Positions 32,433 through 43,350 of a stretch of DNA of 64,000 nt are shown here, piece by piece. Below the pieces are notes generated by a model. That model ran no database searches. It was not told the DNA's origin and saw only the letters and a list, made by a program, of their open reading frames with translations. A program made the position numbers and the translations under genes. How positions within the stretch are numbered: the stretch's first letter is position 1; every line of letters starts with the position of its first letter. Origin of the DNA: Ilex aquifolium (taxonomy: Eukaryota; Streptophyta; Magnoliopsida; Aquifoliales; Aquifoliaceae); contig OX637410.1 of the NCBI GenBank assembly GCA_951799425.1, forward strand, positions 5,208,001 through 5,272,000. The letters are read 5' to 3'.

Positions 32433-35066
32433 TCATAAAAATGCATATTTGAGGTCAGATGGGAGAGGTTTCAATTCAGGCCATGGTGGGGTAACACTTG
32501 ATGAGATTGGCTTTGTGCCACTTGGTGAAATTTCTTCGAATTTGGGTGCCCATGTTTCAACAGTATGAGTAGGGCCACTTGGTGGATTTGGGTCATCATC
32601 TGTTATTTCTGATGAGATGAGTTCTAACAGAGATGATTCATTAGGATCCTCATAGAATGTATCATCTAGATGTTCCTGTATCAAAGATTCTATGGAATTT
32701 ACTTCCCTTTCTTCCTTTTCTTCTTCTGGATGTTTGGCAATATTGAAAATGTTCAGTTCGAGAGTCATATTTCCAAAAGTTAATTTCATGACTCCATTCC
32801 TACAATTGATTAAAGCATTGGAAGTTGCTAGGAATGGCCGACCAAGAATGACGGGAATTTGGTTCTCCGAATTTATTGCTGGTTGAGTATCCAGAACAAT
32901 GAAATCAACAGGGAAGACAAAACTATCTACTTGGACAAGCACATCTTCAACAATTCCTCTGGGGGTTTTGACATATCTGTCAGCCAACTGGAGTGTGATA
33001 CAAGTGGGTTTAAGTTCACCCAGACCCAACTGCTGATAGACAGAGTAGGGTAGCAGATTAACGCTGGCTCCAAGGTTTAACAAGGCTTGTTCAATCCTGA
33101 ATTTCCCAATGATACATGACACAGTCGGACATCCTGGGTCTTTGTATTTTGGAAGGGTTTTATGTTGGAGAAGAGCACTAGCTTGTTCCGTTAGGAAAGC
33201 TCTCTTTTGGACATTCTGGCTTCTCTTGATTGTGCACAAGTCTTTTAGAAACTTGGCATAAGACGGAACTTGTTTGATTGCATCCAGAAGTGGGATGTTG
33301 ATATTTACTTGCTTAAAAAGATCGTAAATTTCAGGCTGATTTTTCTCCTTCTGTTTGGTTTTGAGTCGATGAGGAAACGGAGCTGGAATGGGATACGAAG
33401 GTTCCCTTTTTTCAGAAGGTTCTGGCTCTTCTTCAATCACAGGCTCAGGGTCTTTCTCAAGTTCAATCTCAATTGGTTCAGGTTCAGATGATGGATTGGC
33501 TGGGCTTGACTTAGGCCTTGGCTTGGGAATGAGTATGTCTCTGATTGTTTTGTCAATCACTTTGCCACTTCTTAATGTCGTGACAGCTTGGGCTTGGTCT
33601 TGGGTGTTTTCTGTTGTTGAAGGGTTTCCTACATGGAATTGGCCTTGTGGTTGCTTTGGTTGAGCAGGAAACTTTCCCTTTTCGTGTGTGACCATGGATT
33701 GAGTCAACTTTTGGATGTGGCTTTTAAGATCCTCAAAAGATTGAGTGGTCTGGGTTTTGAAATCAGTGAAAGCCTGTGTGGAATTATTGTTATAATTCAT
33801 TTGGCTTTGCATGAACTGATTCAGTGTGTCCTCAAGGTTCCTCTTTTGTGGTGGTTGGTATGGTTGATATGCAGGAGGTCCTTGAGGTGGTGGGTATGGT
33901 CCTTGTTGTTGGTTCATGGGTATTGGTTGTGTGTTCTTCCAACTGAAGTTAGGGTGGTTTCGCCACCCTGGATTGTATGTTTCAGAATATGGGTTGGAGT
34001 AGGGCTTGTTGAAGTTGGAAACTGCAGGTGTTTGTTCCAACAAGACTTCTTTGAATGCTAGGATGGTGGGACACTCCCCAGTAGGGTGTCCTGTTAGCGC
34101 ACAAATTCCACACATTTGCTCGGTGGAAGGGCTAACATCAACTTGATGGACTTTCTTCATCTCTAAAGCTTCAAGCTTTCGAGATAGTGTGGACATTTTT
34201 GCTCTCAAGTCATCATCCTCTCTCAAGACATATTTTCCTCCTTGGGAATTAGATGGTCTGGCTTCTACAGTGGTAGGGGAGGCTGAGTCCCATATCTGAG
34301 AACTGTCAGATATGGTGTCGAAAAAATTGAATGCCTCCTCCGGACTTTTTCCCATGAATTCTCCTTGTGCCATCATTTCCACAAACTGACGTAGTCTAGA
34401 GGGTAAGGAGTCATAGAAAAATCCTACCAAAGTCCAATTTTCAAAAGCATGATGTGGGCAAGATTGGAGCAGATCTTTGAATCTCTCCCAACTTTGATAA
34501 AAAGTTTCTCCTTCTTTGACCGCAAAATTCATGATTTGCCTTTTTAGTGCATTTGTGCGGTGTAAAGGGAAAAACTTTCTAAAAAATTCATTTTGCAATG
34601 CTTGCCAATTGGGTATTGAAAAAGCCTTTAAAGAATTTAACCATTGTTTGGCTCTATCCCTCAAAGAGAAAGAAAACAATTTCATTTTGGCCAATTCAGA
34701 ATTGTCTTGAAATGTTCCACACACTTCTTCGAAATCTTTTATATGCAGATATGGATTTTCTGCATCCAATCCATGAAACACGGGCAATAACTGCACTGTC
34801 CCCGGCTTTACAGTAAAGAGGGGAGCATTTTCAGGAAAAATAAAACAAGAGGGGACACTATTTCTTGTGGGATTCAAGTAATCCCGCAAAGTTCGAATGT
34901 TAGGGACCTCCTCCTCTCTCATAGGGACTTCTCCATTTCTTTCATTATTTGCCATACTACCCTCACAAGAGTCTGCTACTAATCTAGGTGAATTAGGTAC
35001 AGGCTGATTCACGGACTCACACGATTCTGCCGGCAAATTTTGGAAGTGAGGAGTGCCCTCAGTCAT
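32433..35066 (-). CDS. G Gag and protease
   Basis: The frame has 877 aa. Gag: capsid-like segment at about 88-250 (VQLLPVFHGLDAENPYLHIKDF, then WERFKDLLQSCPHH), a canonical CCHC zinc knuckle C319-x2-C322-x4-H327-x4-C332, a Pro/Gln-rich linker (YPPPQGPPAYQPYQPPQ) and a helical LEDTLNQFMQSQ segment at about 411-422. Protease: about 640-770, with LGASVNLLP and VILGRPFLAT. The residue expected to be the catalytic Asp is Asn (N664, codon at 33075-33077), so the protease is probably dead. The ATG at 35066 follows a leader of about 90 bases after the primer site. It packages the RNA and forms the particle. Confidence 0.88.
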   Translation of the reverse strand: MTEGTPHFQNLPAESCESVNQPVPNSPRLVADSCEGSMANNERNGEVPMREEEVPNIRTLRDYLNPTRNSVPSCFIFPENAPLFTVKPGTVQLLPVFHGLDAENPYLHIKDFEEVCGTFQDNSELAKMKLFSFSLRDRAKQWLNSLKAFSIPNWQALQNEFFRKFFPLHRTNALKRQIMNFAVKEGETFYQSWERFKDLLQSCPHHAFENWTLVGFFYDSLPSRLRQFVEMMAQGEFMGKSPEEAFNFFDTISDSSQIWDSASPTTVEARPSNSQGGKYVLREDDDLRAKMSTLSRKLEALEMKKVHQVDVSPSTEQMCGICALTGHPTGECPTILAFKEVLLEQTPAVSNFNKPYSNPYSETYNPGWRNHPNFSWKNTQPIPMNQQQGPYPPPQGPPAYQPYQPPQKRNLEDTLNQFMQSQMNYNNNSTQAFTDFKTQTTQSFEDLKSHIQKLTQSMVTHEKGKFPAQPKQPQGQFHVGNPSTTENTQDQAQAVTTLRSGKVIDKTIRDILIPKPRPKSSPANPSSEPEPIEIELEKDPEPVIEEEPEPSEKREPSYPIPAPFPHRLKTKQKEKNQPEIYDLFKQVNINIPLLDAIKQVPSYAKFLKDLCTIKRSQNVQKRAFLTEQASALLQHKTLPKYKDPGCPTVSCIIGKFRIEQALLNLGASVNLLPYSVYQQLGLGELKPTCITLQLADRYVKTPRGIVEDVLVQVDSFVFPVDFIVLDTQPAINSENQIPVILGRPFLATSNALINCRNGVMKLTFGNMTLELNIFNIAKHPEEEKEEREVNSIESLIQEHLDDTFYEDPNESSLLELISSEITDDDPNPPSGPTHTVETWAPKFEEISPSGTKPISSSVTPPWPELKPLPSDLKYAFL

Positions 35067-35158
35067 AAAGAAAATAAAACAAAGTTATTTACAGTAAACC
35101 AAAATATACACAATGTTGAAGGTCTTTTTACCTTTCACCTTAAAATACCTTTAAAAGG

Positions 35159-35177
35159 TTCCCCGGCAATGGCGCCA
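35159..35177 (-). other. G primer-binding site (TGGCGCC type)
   Basis: The minus strand reads TGGCGCCATTGCCGGGGAA, six bases inside the 5' LTR. This type of site is known from Athila and Tat elements and is ascribed to a tRNA ending in GGCGCCA (tRNA-Asp as I recall). C7 has the same site with one difference (63442). Confidence 0.85.
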
Positions 35178-35183
35178 AAAACT

Positions 35184-37136
35184 TGATGGCTTGATCCGAA
35201 ATGTGTACACCCAAGTGCAGGCGGTCAAGCTGTAGTAATAATCCGGTTTGAGTCCGGAGTCGAATCCACAGGGAACTTTTGTTGATATTTCTGAGGTGAG
35301 CAGTGGTAGAGACCTTTTGATTGTAACCTTTGAGATTTGCTGTGAGATATGAGTTTTTCTGGACAGAATATAAGATTCTTTCCAGGAAGATTTTCTTAAC
35401 AAAATAGGTGCTAATAAAAAAAGGTCACTCTTTAGTGCAAGGATCTGGACATGTAGCTAGTTATCCGGTTTGTCATAATTGTGCTTGATAACTCAATTAA
35501 CTCCCGTGTCAACAGCAAGTTAATCGGAAGATAAAGATGGATTGTGAGAATTAAGAACATGATTCCGACGTCTTTCTAGAAGTTTACAAGAATTGCCTGT
35601 GCCGAGACTTAACCCGTCTACAAACAAGCAAGTGTTTCTACAAGACATCCAATCATGATATTAATATTCCATTCTTTAAATGAAGTACAATAAGGGCGAA
35701 GATTGAGGGGTAGTCATGAGGATCTAGCCGGGGTACTTGCCTTGAACTGATGAGTCTTTCTATGCAAGAGTCATCCGTGTCATAGAAAGAACCCACAATT
35801 ATACAAAGTACCCTAGCTTTGCTAGATGCAATCAATCGTCCAATAACAAGAGGAAATAAGCGTTAAGCATAGAAACATTGCACAAATATGATTCCCGGAT
35901 AACTTATACATGCCCTTCTCCTCTTACTAAAGAGTGAATGAGAAACTACTCACTCTTCATGGCTTGGGTAAAGCTAGAAAAGTGAGTGATGCTCATCCCT
36001 CCAAGTAGAGAACTTATAAGATAAAGTAACAACAAATGCGTAGCCAATCTTTAACAAAGAATGGGTGAATCACATTCCACCCTTCACGGCTTTGGTAAAG
36101 CTCTAGAAAAGTGGAAGAGTTTCACTCTTCTAAGAAAGAAAGAAGCGCAAGCAATGGAAGTGAAATGTATGAACAATAAAAGTAGAAGAAAGCTAGTCAC
36201 ATTTGGAGGGTGGCTTCCTCAACCAAGAATTGGAGGGTTGCTTCCTTAACCAAAAGGTGAGCTATCTCTCTTCTATGCATGAAAAATGAAAGCATAAACA
36301 TAAGCAAAAACATAAAACTACTGTTATAACAAGCAAGATATGTTGGACTAAAGCCAAACTAATCTCTAAAATAAAGACTTCATACAAGGGAAATGAGCTA
36401 AATCTACAATGAGAGTGGGAGTCTAAGCCTCCATCAACTTTCCTACTTCCTACTTGGCTCCTCTAGCTCTCCAACAAGGGGAGTATTTATAGGCAAGAGG
36501 AAGAGACGGGGGGGGGGGGTGAAAGAATAGTGTTTGCCACCCAAGTCCAAGTGAACAGTCAACAACTCTGCTGCCAGTCTGTGGATAATGTTCGAACGTG
36601 AGTTGGCGTTCGAACGTTCTTTCTGTTTTTGCACTAAGGGCGTTTGAACGTTGACTGCCGTTCAAACATTTCTTCTGTTTTTGCACTGAGGGCGTTCGAA
36701 CGCCAGATTTTCTCTGACCCCTTTCACTCGAGTGATCTGTTGGTCTTCTGTGAAGTTCAGTTCCAACTCTCTGCAGTGGTCTGGTCTTCCATTAACTCAA
36801 GTGCACGTTCAAACGTGAGTTGGCGTTCGAACGTGACACTCAAGTACTTCAGAGCTCCAGTCTTCTATCCTAACTGCAACACGTCTTCTCTTCAGCAGTT
36901 GAGTCTGCTACAGTGCAATGTGGACGTTCGAACGTGATTTGGTGTTCGAACGTTCTGGCTGTGCTCCAAACTTTTCCAATTTTGGCCCTAATGTGCTGGT
37001 GCTGCATCCAAGTGTGGTACTTGTTGTTCTTGGGTCCTTGTTCCGTTTAGGGCCTGAAATGACATCACTTAAACTCCATTAAAGTACAATTAGTCTTAAA
37101 ATGTCATAATAATATGTCAACTTTAAGTACTAATCA
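35184..37136 (-). mobile_element. G 5' LTR (1953 bp)
   Basis: This is identical in length and ends to the 3' LTR. Differences are concentrated in the palindrome region (about 36589-36960), where several CG dinucleotides have become TG or CA; elsewhere it is almost the same. It drives transcription of the element on the minus strand, with the TATA box at 36484-36491. Confidence 0.92.
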
Positions 37137-37640
37137 GACATCAGCCTCCCTAATCCTCAACTGATGGTATCCCATGCACAGATCTATCTTGGAGTAGACT
37201 TGTGCCCCTTTCAATTGGTCAAAAAGATCATCGATTCTTGGTAATGGATACTTATTCTTGATAGTAACTCAATTCAACTGCCAGTAGTCAATGTAGAGCC
37301 TAAGGGTCTTGTTCTTTTTCTTGGCAAATAGAACCGGAGCACTCCAAGGTGAAGTACTTGGTCTAATGAAGCCTTTATACAACAACTCCTGTAACTGGAC
37401 CTGTAGCTCCTACAACTGGACCTGTAGCTCCTATAACTTCGCTGGTGCCATCCAATATTATTTCATAGAAATAGAGGATGCACCAGATTGTAACTCAATG
37501 GTGAAGTCTACATCCCAATGTGGTGGAAACCCTAGTAACTCATCCAGAAATACATCCACATAGTTCCACATAACTCGAGGAAAACTTAGCTGCTATCTCA
37601 CCTTGTCCTCCAGGGTAAGGCTCGTAAGCCAACCCATCAA
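37137..37640 (-). pseudogene. B reverse transcriptase, N-terminal part
   Basis: The minus-strand frames contain the SPISMT.YRMAPAE-like and KKKNK...LRLYIDY.QLN-like segments expected before the part at 22641-22993, with several stops. A 21-23 bp tandem duplication (AACTGGACCTGTAGCTCC, twice, at about 37393-37432) lies in the codons before the KGF motif. The first five bases are the target duplication of G. Confidence 0.65.
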
Positions 37641-38015
37641 CTACCTGTGCCAACGGGAGTCATACACTGATTGGGGTAGAGCATTATGGTTCTCACCCTG
37701 AAACTTGAAACAGACATCCTCTGGTCTATAAGTAGTGATCCTCTTCTGATCACTGTCGATGACGAATCGATGTGCCACCAACCAATTCATCCCGAGGATG
37801 ACGTCAAATTCAGTCATATTCAAGACCCTAAGGTCAATTGTGAGCTGGATCCCACCGATCTCTAAGTCACAATTCTGACATATCCGATCTATAGAGACTC
37901 TGGCTCCTAGGGGTGAACTCATATACATGGGATCTCTAGAGTCTCGACCTCTAAACCCAAGTCCCGTACGCATGATGCATCAATGAAATAGTGTGATGCA
38001 CCAGAATCAAACAAT
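37641..38015 (-). pseudogene. B protease
   Basis: The frame 37641-37973 has SSPLGARVSIDRICQNCDL and FDVILGMNWLVAHRFVIDSD. Just upstream at about 37996-38012 the minus strand encodes VLFDSGASH, the active site, followed by a stop before the rest. The catalytic Asp is thus present in B, unlike in A, but the frame is broken. Confidence 0.7.
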
Positions 38016-38359
38016 ACTCTAGTCTACAATCTAAAGAGAAAGAATATACCCCGAATCATTGACTGATCTGTCGGCTCAGTCTGTGGTCTGATGGCAAAGA
38101 CTCGACTTTGGTTCCCTAAAGTCCCTACCTACAAGCCTTGTCTCTGGCCTTAGCCCACACCCTAGCCCATATGGCCTAATTGTTGAGTTCCCTCATATGA
38201 AGTAATAGGGGCTTGAGTAGTACCTTGGAACTGGAATTGTTTCCCTGGCCCATTGTGGGATAGAGAGAAAGATAGAATTTTTATGGAGGCTCCATTGATG
38301 ACTGGGACTAAGATATCCCATAGCTCTGTGATCCCTGTCTCTAAGGACAATCTCGCTTC

Positions 38360-39255
38360 AAATGACCTGGCTGGTGACATATGTAGCATGTTTTTTGGCC
38401 AGCCTAAAAGGGAGTCCTAAAATTTCTCCCACCTTAGGATGATTGACCTTGGACTTGGCTTTGATAGCCTCGGCCCTGCCCTTGTGATCCCTGTGGGGTC
38501 AAAGTCCTTTACTTCCATGAGCTGGTAGTAGATAACTGCTCCTCATTCTTCTTGTCCTTCGATCCAACCTCCCGGATGCTCTTAGCTTCATCTATTTCTC
38601 TCTTGATATCCATGCCCGTCTCGACCATTTTTCCTAGGTCTCGTAGGCGATGACCCACAATCTTTCCCCGGATGAACAACTTCAAGCCATCCTCGAATCG
38701 TTGTACCTTGGCCAAATCTGTGACCATGTAATCGTCGGCAAAATGTGCTAGTTGAGTGAACTTGACCATGTATTGCATGACCGTCATTGTGCCTTGTTTT
38801 AGATCTAAAAACTCTCAGGCCTTAACTAGCAGAAAAGCCATTGGAAAGTACTTGCCCATGAAGAGCTCTTGGAACTCTTCCCAAGTCATTGCCTTAATAT
38901 CCCTTGAGGTTCTTGCCTAAGTCCACCATAGATGGGTCTCTCCCTCAAGCTGGAACGTTGCCAACCTTATCTTTGTGGAATTGAATGTGATCTCCATTGC
39001 CTCCAAGATCTTATCAAATTGCTAGTATCAATGGTTTGCTACCATCAGATCCGTTCCTCCTTCAAAAGTTGGTGGATTATGTGTCTTAAACTTTTGCAAG
39101 TGAATTGAGCCTAATTGGCTCATATTGGCACTCGCTTGAACTAGGTTTGTAGCCATAGTACCCATCGTCGCCATAAATGCCTCTTGATAAAAAACCGATG
39201 GTGGTGGTGGTTGGTTGTTCCGTCCACCCCAATGACCCCTTCCTCTAGTTTCCAT
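38360..39255 (-). pseudogene. B Gag remnant
   Basis: The N-terminus (39255, METRGRGHWGG) leads into LQKFKTHNPPTFEGGTDLM, the usual start of the Gag domain of plant chromoviruses. After stops, the frame 38509-38787 gives MQYMVKFTQLAHFADDYMV and RFEDGLKLFIRGKI. The zinc knuckle CYICHQPGHLKRDC is readable at about 38373-38415. A has lost all of this. Frameshifts and stops prevent a full product. Confidence 0.75.
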
Positions 39256-39923
39256 CTATTCATAGAAGATTGCAATAGACCTAAATTAGTGTCATGGACC
39301 ATTAATAACATCAAAGAATCATAGAACATGTCAGGACAATGCAATGATGCTGTAAAAAGAACATACAAGTTGGTTTCAATTCAATGTCATGACACACCCT
39401 TACTTTTTTTTTCATAGTTCTTAGGATACTAAGAATTTGGGGCTGAAATCTAATTCATTTGAAGGTATACATCATAAGCTTTCCAACGATAGCTTATTTT
39501 CACAATTCCGACTTCGGTAGAAAAGTTTATGGCCGTTCGAAGTTTGGGAAAAATGCTATATTTTTTACCTACCGGTGTTCTATCGGTAGGTTCAAAACAG
39601 AGCGCTGTTCTACCGATAGGTTGATGTCCACCTACCGGCAGGTTCAAAAAAGAAGGCTATTCTACCGCTAGTTCAATGTCCTCCTACCAGGAGGTCAAGC
39701 CCCAGAAGCTCTTTCTACCGGTAGAAATGCCTAGATTTCTACCCTCTTTCCTTTCCACCCTAAGGTTATATTCTCTAACCCAAGTGTCTCATTTCATACA
39801 CATTTTATGATGCATATAATTCACAAAAAACACATAACACATATCAAATGTAATAGGTAATGATCAATGGATGTAATGACCTAGACCCATGCCCCATAAG
39901 CCCTAGGTAAATCAAGAACTTAG
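39256..39923 (-). other. B leader with diverse CTACCGGTAG-type palindromes
   Basis: No gene is visible. Between 39565 and 39731 there are five or six variants of CTACCGGTAG (ATCGGTAGG, CTACCGATAGG, CTACCGGCAGG, CTACCGCTAG, CTACCAGGAGG, TTCTACCGGTAGAA). The start of the cluster is preceded by CTTTCCAACGATAGC and AGTTTATGGCC, a phrase similar in style to the one that precedes the palindromes of the C LTRs. The segment 39760-39923 is the leader shared with A. Confidence 0.6.
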
Positions 39924-39935
39924 GCTTTAATACCA
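39924..39935 (-). other. B primer-binding site (degenerate tRNA-Met type)
   Basis: The minus strand reads TGGTATTAAAGC, two transitions away from A's TGGTATCAGAGC, five bases inside the LTR. Confidence 0.7.
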
Positions 39936-40531
39936 AGTTGTGATGTCCCAATTTCTAGGGGTCTCTATTAACTTGTTGATCACCCATCAACTGCGGAGTA
40001 ACCTGTGATACCGCTTAATCCGATAACACGTAGTGATGCTCCATTCATCGGGGTCCATAACTTTAACGAAATTCGAATAGAGTCTTTTTTGTACGTGGAG
40101 CTCTATCCAACACACACAACCTGTGCAATTCGTATCCATTGACCACCGGGTCCCAGACATCAATATTCAACCATATATCATTGAATACTAACTCATAATA
40201 ATCATCTATGCATACATTCATTCATAAAAGAATAAATGTCCCAAAAGAGTCCCATATAAATGCCTTAATTCAGATATATGTTTTTTTAAGAAATTCATAC
40301 AAGGACAATGTAAATGGAAACAAAAAATACAACACCAAAAATAAGAACCACAATTCAACTCTGTTGTCAAAGCGGACCCAAATGAGGCCCGTTAGCGAAA
40401 GCCTGTCTAACACCTGAAATATGTTCCCATAAAGGGTGAACCACGCTCAATAGGGTATCTCTTATGGAGATCACCTTCCAACCCAAATGCATATGAAATG
40501 ACACGTGCAAACACCATGTCAAGCATTCATT

Positions 40532-42079
40532 CACTACAAGAAAAATGGGTTTTTACGGCGGTAAAGTGCTGTCATAAAAAGTCTATTTGCTGTCACAAAT
40601 ACTTTTTGTGACGGCATTGTGGCGGCATTGCCTCGCCATAATAAGTGTGGTCTCAAAAGGTTTTTACGGCTGCAACAGTCTGTCTCAAATAGTATTTACG
40701 GCAGCAAGACCCTGTCATAAATAAGTTGTCACAAAAAATTCGACACTTTTGTTTTTATCACGGCGGCAAAAGTGCTGCCTCAAATACCATATTTGGCTAT
40801 CGTAAAAAATAGAAGATATATTTATGACGGCAACGATGCCGCCACAAAAAAAAAAATTTAATTATTATGAACCGTTAATAACCAATGTTATATACCCTGT
40901 GCATATATACACTCCATACAACTTTTTTTTTTTTGGGCGGGGGAAGGAGGGAGGAAGGGGCTTGAACCCTTGACCTCAAGAAGGCAAAGCTTTCACAATG
41001 TAAGGAATACCATTAGACCAAAGACCCATTGATATCTATACAACTACCCAATTTAATATATATATAAACACAAAAGTAAATATAATCAATATTTTCAAAA
41101 ACATAGAAATATTTTCATATCCAAAAAAACAATCACACGAGTTAAACAAAATGTAAAGTATGCACTTTTATAAAACATAACGATCTATGAGTACAAGAAA
41201 TTAATGCAAAAAATTGAACATTCTTCCCGAACCATCTACTCTCACAGTGACATTTGAAAAAAATATAAAATTATTGTTACTATACTGAAATAATATTTAT
41301 ATACATATATACAATAAATAACTAAAACAAGTTAGAATACACATCAACAGAGGGCCACACAATATTTCTCTGAACGGCTTGTCAAATTATGTAAATGACA
41401 TATAAACGAGTCATATCGTATACATTTCTTATAATTGGTTTCACCAATACCCAATTTGTTTATAATCGTATCGTGACGGGTCCACTTGTTTACTAAACAG
41501 GTGGTTTAAGGAAGACTCAAACCCACTAATTTTATGTCGTGTTAACGGGTCGTGTCATATTTTGACACTCCTAATTTTGATATAAAAACTTGACTTTGTA
41601 GAGTTTAATTTTTTTTTTCTTTGAACTAGAAATTGTCTTTTGATATTAAACTACGTAATTTTATAAAATATTACTTGTAACATGAAAAATAGTTGTTGCC
41701 AATACAAATTTTTTTTTAGAGTTTTTCTTTTTTAAATTATAAACTGTTTTTTTTTTTTTTTATCTAAAACAACATTTTAATATTTTATGAAATATTATAT
41801 ACAGCGGGAAAAATGGCTGCCATAAATATAAAAAATTCTTTTGAATTTATAAATATTATTTGAGGCAGGAAAAACAGCTGTCTCAAATACAATTTTTTTT
41901 TTTTGAGTTTATGACACTATTTACGGCAGAAAAAATAACTGTCACAAATATTAACACAAACACGCTTTTTGTGACGGCAAACACAGCCGCCACAAAAAAT
42001 TGTCTCAAATACGTCTTTTGTGACGGCGTACACATCCGCCGTAAAAATTTTGTCACAAAAGCCCCTTTTTCTTGTAGTG
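40532..42079. mobile_element. Non-autonomous CACTA transposon (1548 bp)
   Basis: The ends are CACTACAAGAAAAATGGG and its near-complement CCCCTTTTTCTTGTAGTG, flanked by ATT at 40529-40531 and 42080-42082. The 3-bp duplication and CACTA ends define the superfamily. The subterminal regions (40550-40830 and 41860-42060) carry many copies in both orientations of a motif like TTTGTGACGGC, the usual binding-site repeats for the transposase. No transposase frame is present, so movement would need an element elsewhere. The interior holds a SINE at 40924-41037 and otherwise AT-rich filler. Confidence 0.93.
40924..41037 (-). mobile_element. tRNA-derived SINE inside the CACTA element
   Basis: On the minus strand the sequence has an A box (TGGTCTAATGGT), a B box (GGGTTCAAGCC) at tRNA-like spacing, a C-rich stretch and an A tail. 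It is flanked by perfect 8-bp duplications ATACAACT at 40916-40923 and 41038-41045. The length without the duplications is 114 bp. It is not a functional tRNA gene, since the tail and the duplications mark it as retroposed. The parent tRNA cannot be fixed by eye. Confidence 0.8.
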
Positions 42080-43312
42080 ATTCCCATAAATGAATGCTAG
42101 CATTCCATGCCATGCTATGAGATGAGAACTCACGCATGCAATGCAACACCGATCCCTACTGGCTCCCATAATACATGCTATGCCATGCGTATGCATCCGG
42201 GCATTCAAATCCCCCACCAATGACTATTTTATAAAATTTTGTGTCTTTCTTGGGTAGGTAATTAATGGCCATCACACAAACGGGCTACCAAACAGACACA
42301 ACATTCGAGGGCATCCCACCTACGGTTCCAAGTACACTGACATAATTTTTTGGAATTTCACTGCCGAGCAAGTGAGTGAACCAAGTAACCAGGCCTTGCA
42401 CCCGTGGGAGAATCTATTCCTTCTTGTTATGCCTAACACGTTTTTCAATGCAAACCTGTGCGACTCAACTAGACCTAGGTCCAACTTTATCGAGCCCACA
42501 TATCAACCCACCAAGGATGATGTTTGATTAAAAACATACACACACACACCCACATTCATGTCGGATGCCCACGAATGTGATTCTAGTTGTGCATATGCAA
42601 TTATAATGTACAATGGGAATTCATATCATCATGCTCATCATATCACAAAGCATATAATAAACATGTCCACTTCTATTAACATTCATAAGCATGTTATATA
42701 TGATTTCAATCCAAATAACACACTTGAACCCTAAGCATTTTTATCAAACACTTAGTACAAGTAAGATATAAACACATAGCATACTCAAACAATCCATTTT
42801 ATTAAACCCAAACATCTTACTATCGGTAGGTCGTAGCTCTCCTACCGGTAGGTTTACATTTTCAAAACCTAAACCCAAATCAAGCAAGAATTGGTTTTTA
42901 ACATATTCTGATACTCATTTTCCATACCTAAGATACACTAGGTGTGAGCTACACATGAGATTTCATATTTATAGGTCTACCCGTTTCATATCGCAACCCT
43001 AGGTCAAAAATAAATCTAGATAGGAGGGAACCCTACCTCTCGCAGTGTGAGCCCACATAGCAGAACTTCCAAGAATCCAAAATCTAGCTTCCTAAACCTT
43101 AGCTCTAAATCCTCGTTCTTGGGATTTTGGAGAATGGTGCGATCTTTAGTATAGCCGCATAGCCCACGTCGCAAAACAACTTTAACTCTTGGCTCGAAGC
43201 GATCCAACGGTTAGATCTTCGTAGTTCTAAGGAAGAAGAAAACATTTTCTCTCTTTCTCTGTCTCTCTCTTTCTTTTCTCTCTCTCAGATGATTTTTGTG
43301 GACGTAGGGCTT

Positions 43313-43350
43313 GGAAGACTAAGTCTTCCCTTTTTAAGTCCTTATTTATA
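43313..43350 (-). promoter_or_regulatory. B 5' LTR core promoter: TATAAATA and inverted repeat
   Basis: This is the same arrangement as at 20023-20060, with GGAAGACT arms (43313-43329) and the TATA box at 43343-43350. Both arms are unchanged while neighbouring bases differ. Confidence 0.6.

Larger units (their letters stand above)
22994..37136 (-). mobile_element. Element G: nearly complete, young Athila-type retrotransposon
   Basis: Two LTRs of identical length (1953 bp) are flanked by GACAT at 22989-22993 and 37137-37141. On the minus strand the order is 5' LTR, primer site, Gag-protease, RT-RNase H, integrase, a 114-aa ORF, ORF3, a long 3' noncoding region, PPT and 3' LTR. The three gag-pol segments share one frame and are separated by single stops. 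I count about 27 differences between the LTRs by eye (about 1.4 percent), many of them CG to TG or CA, so the insertion is recent compared with A and B. The gene order and the TGGCGCC primer site point to the Athila lineage. Confidence 0.93.

Noticed and set aside
33633-34061. A 142-aa plus-strand ORF
   Set aside because: It is antisense to G's Gag, whose frame is conserved and recognisable. The plus-strand product has no domain and arises from codon bias.
40945-41030. tRNA gene
   Set aside because: The A and B boxes are present, but an A tail and perfect target duplications show a SINE, and a cloverleaf is not convincing.
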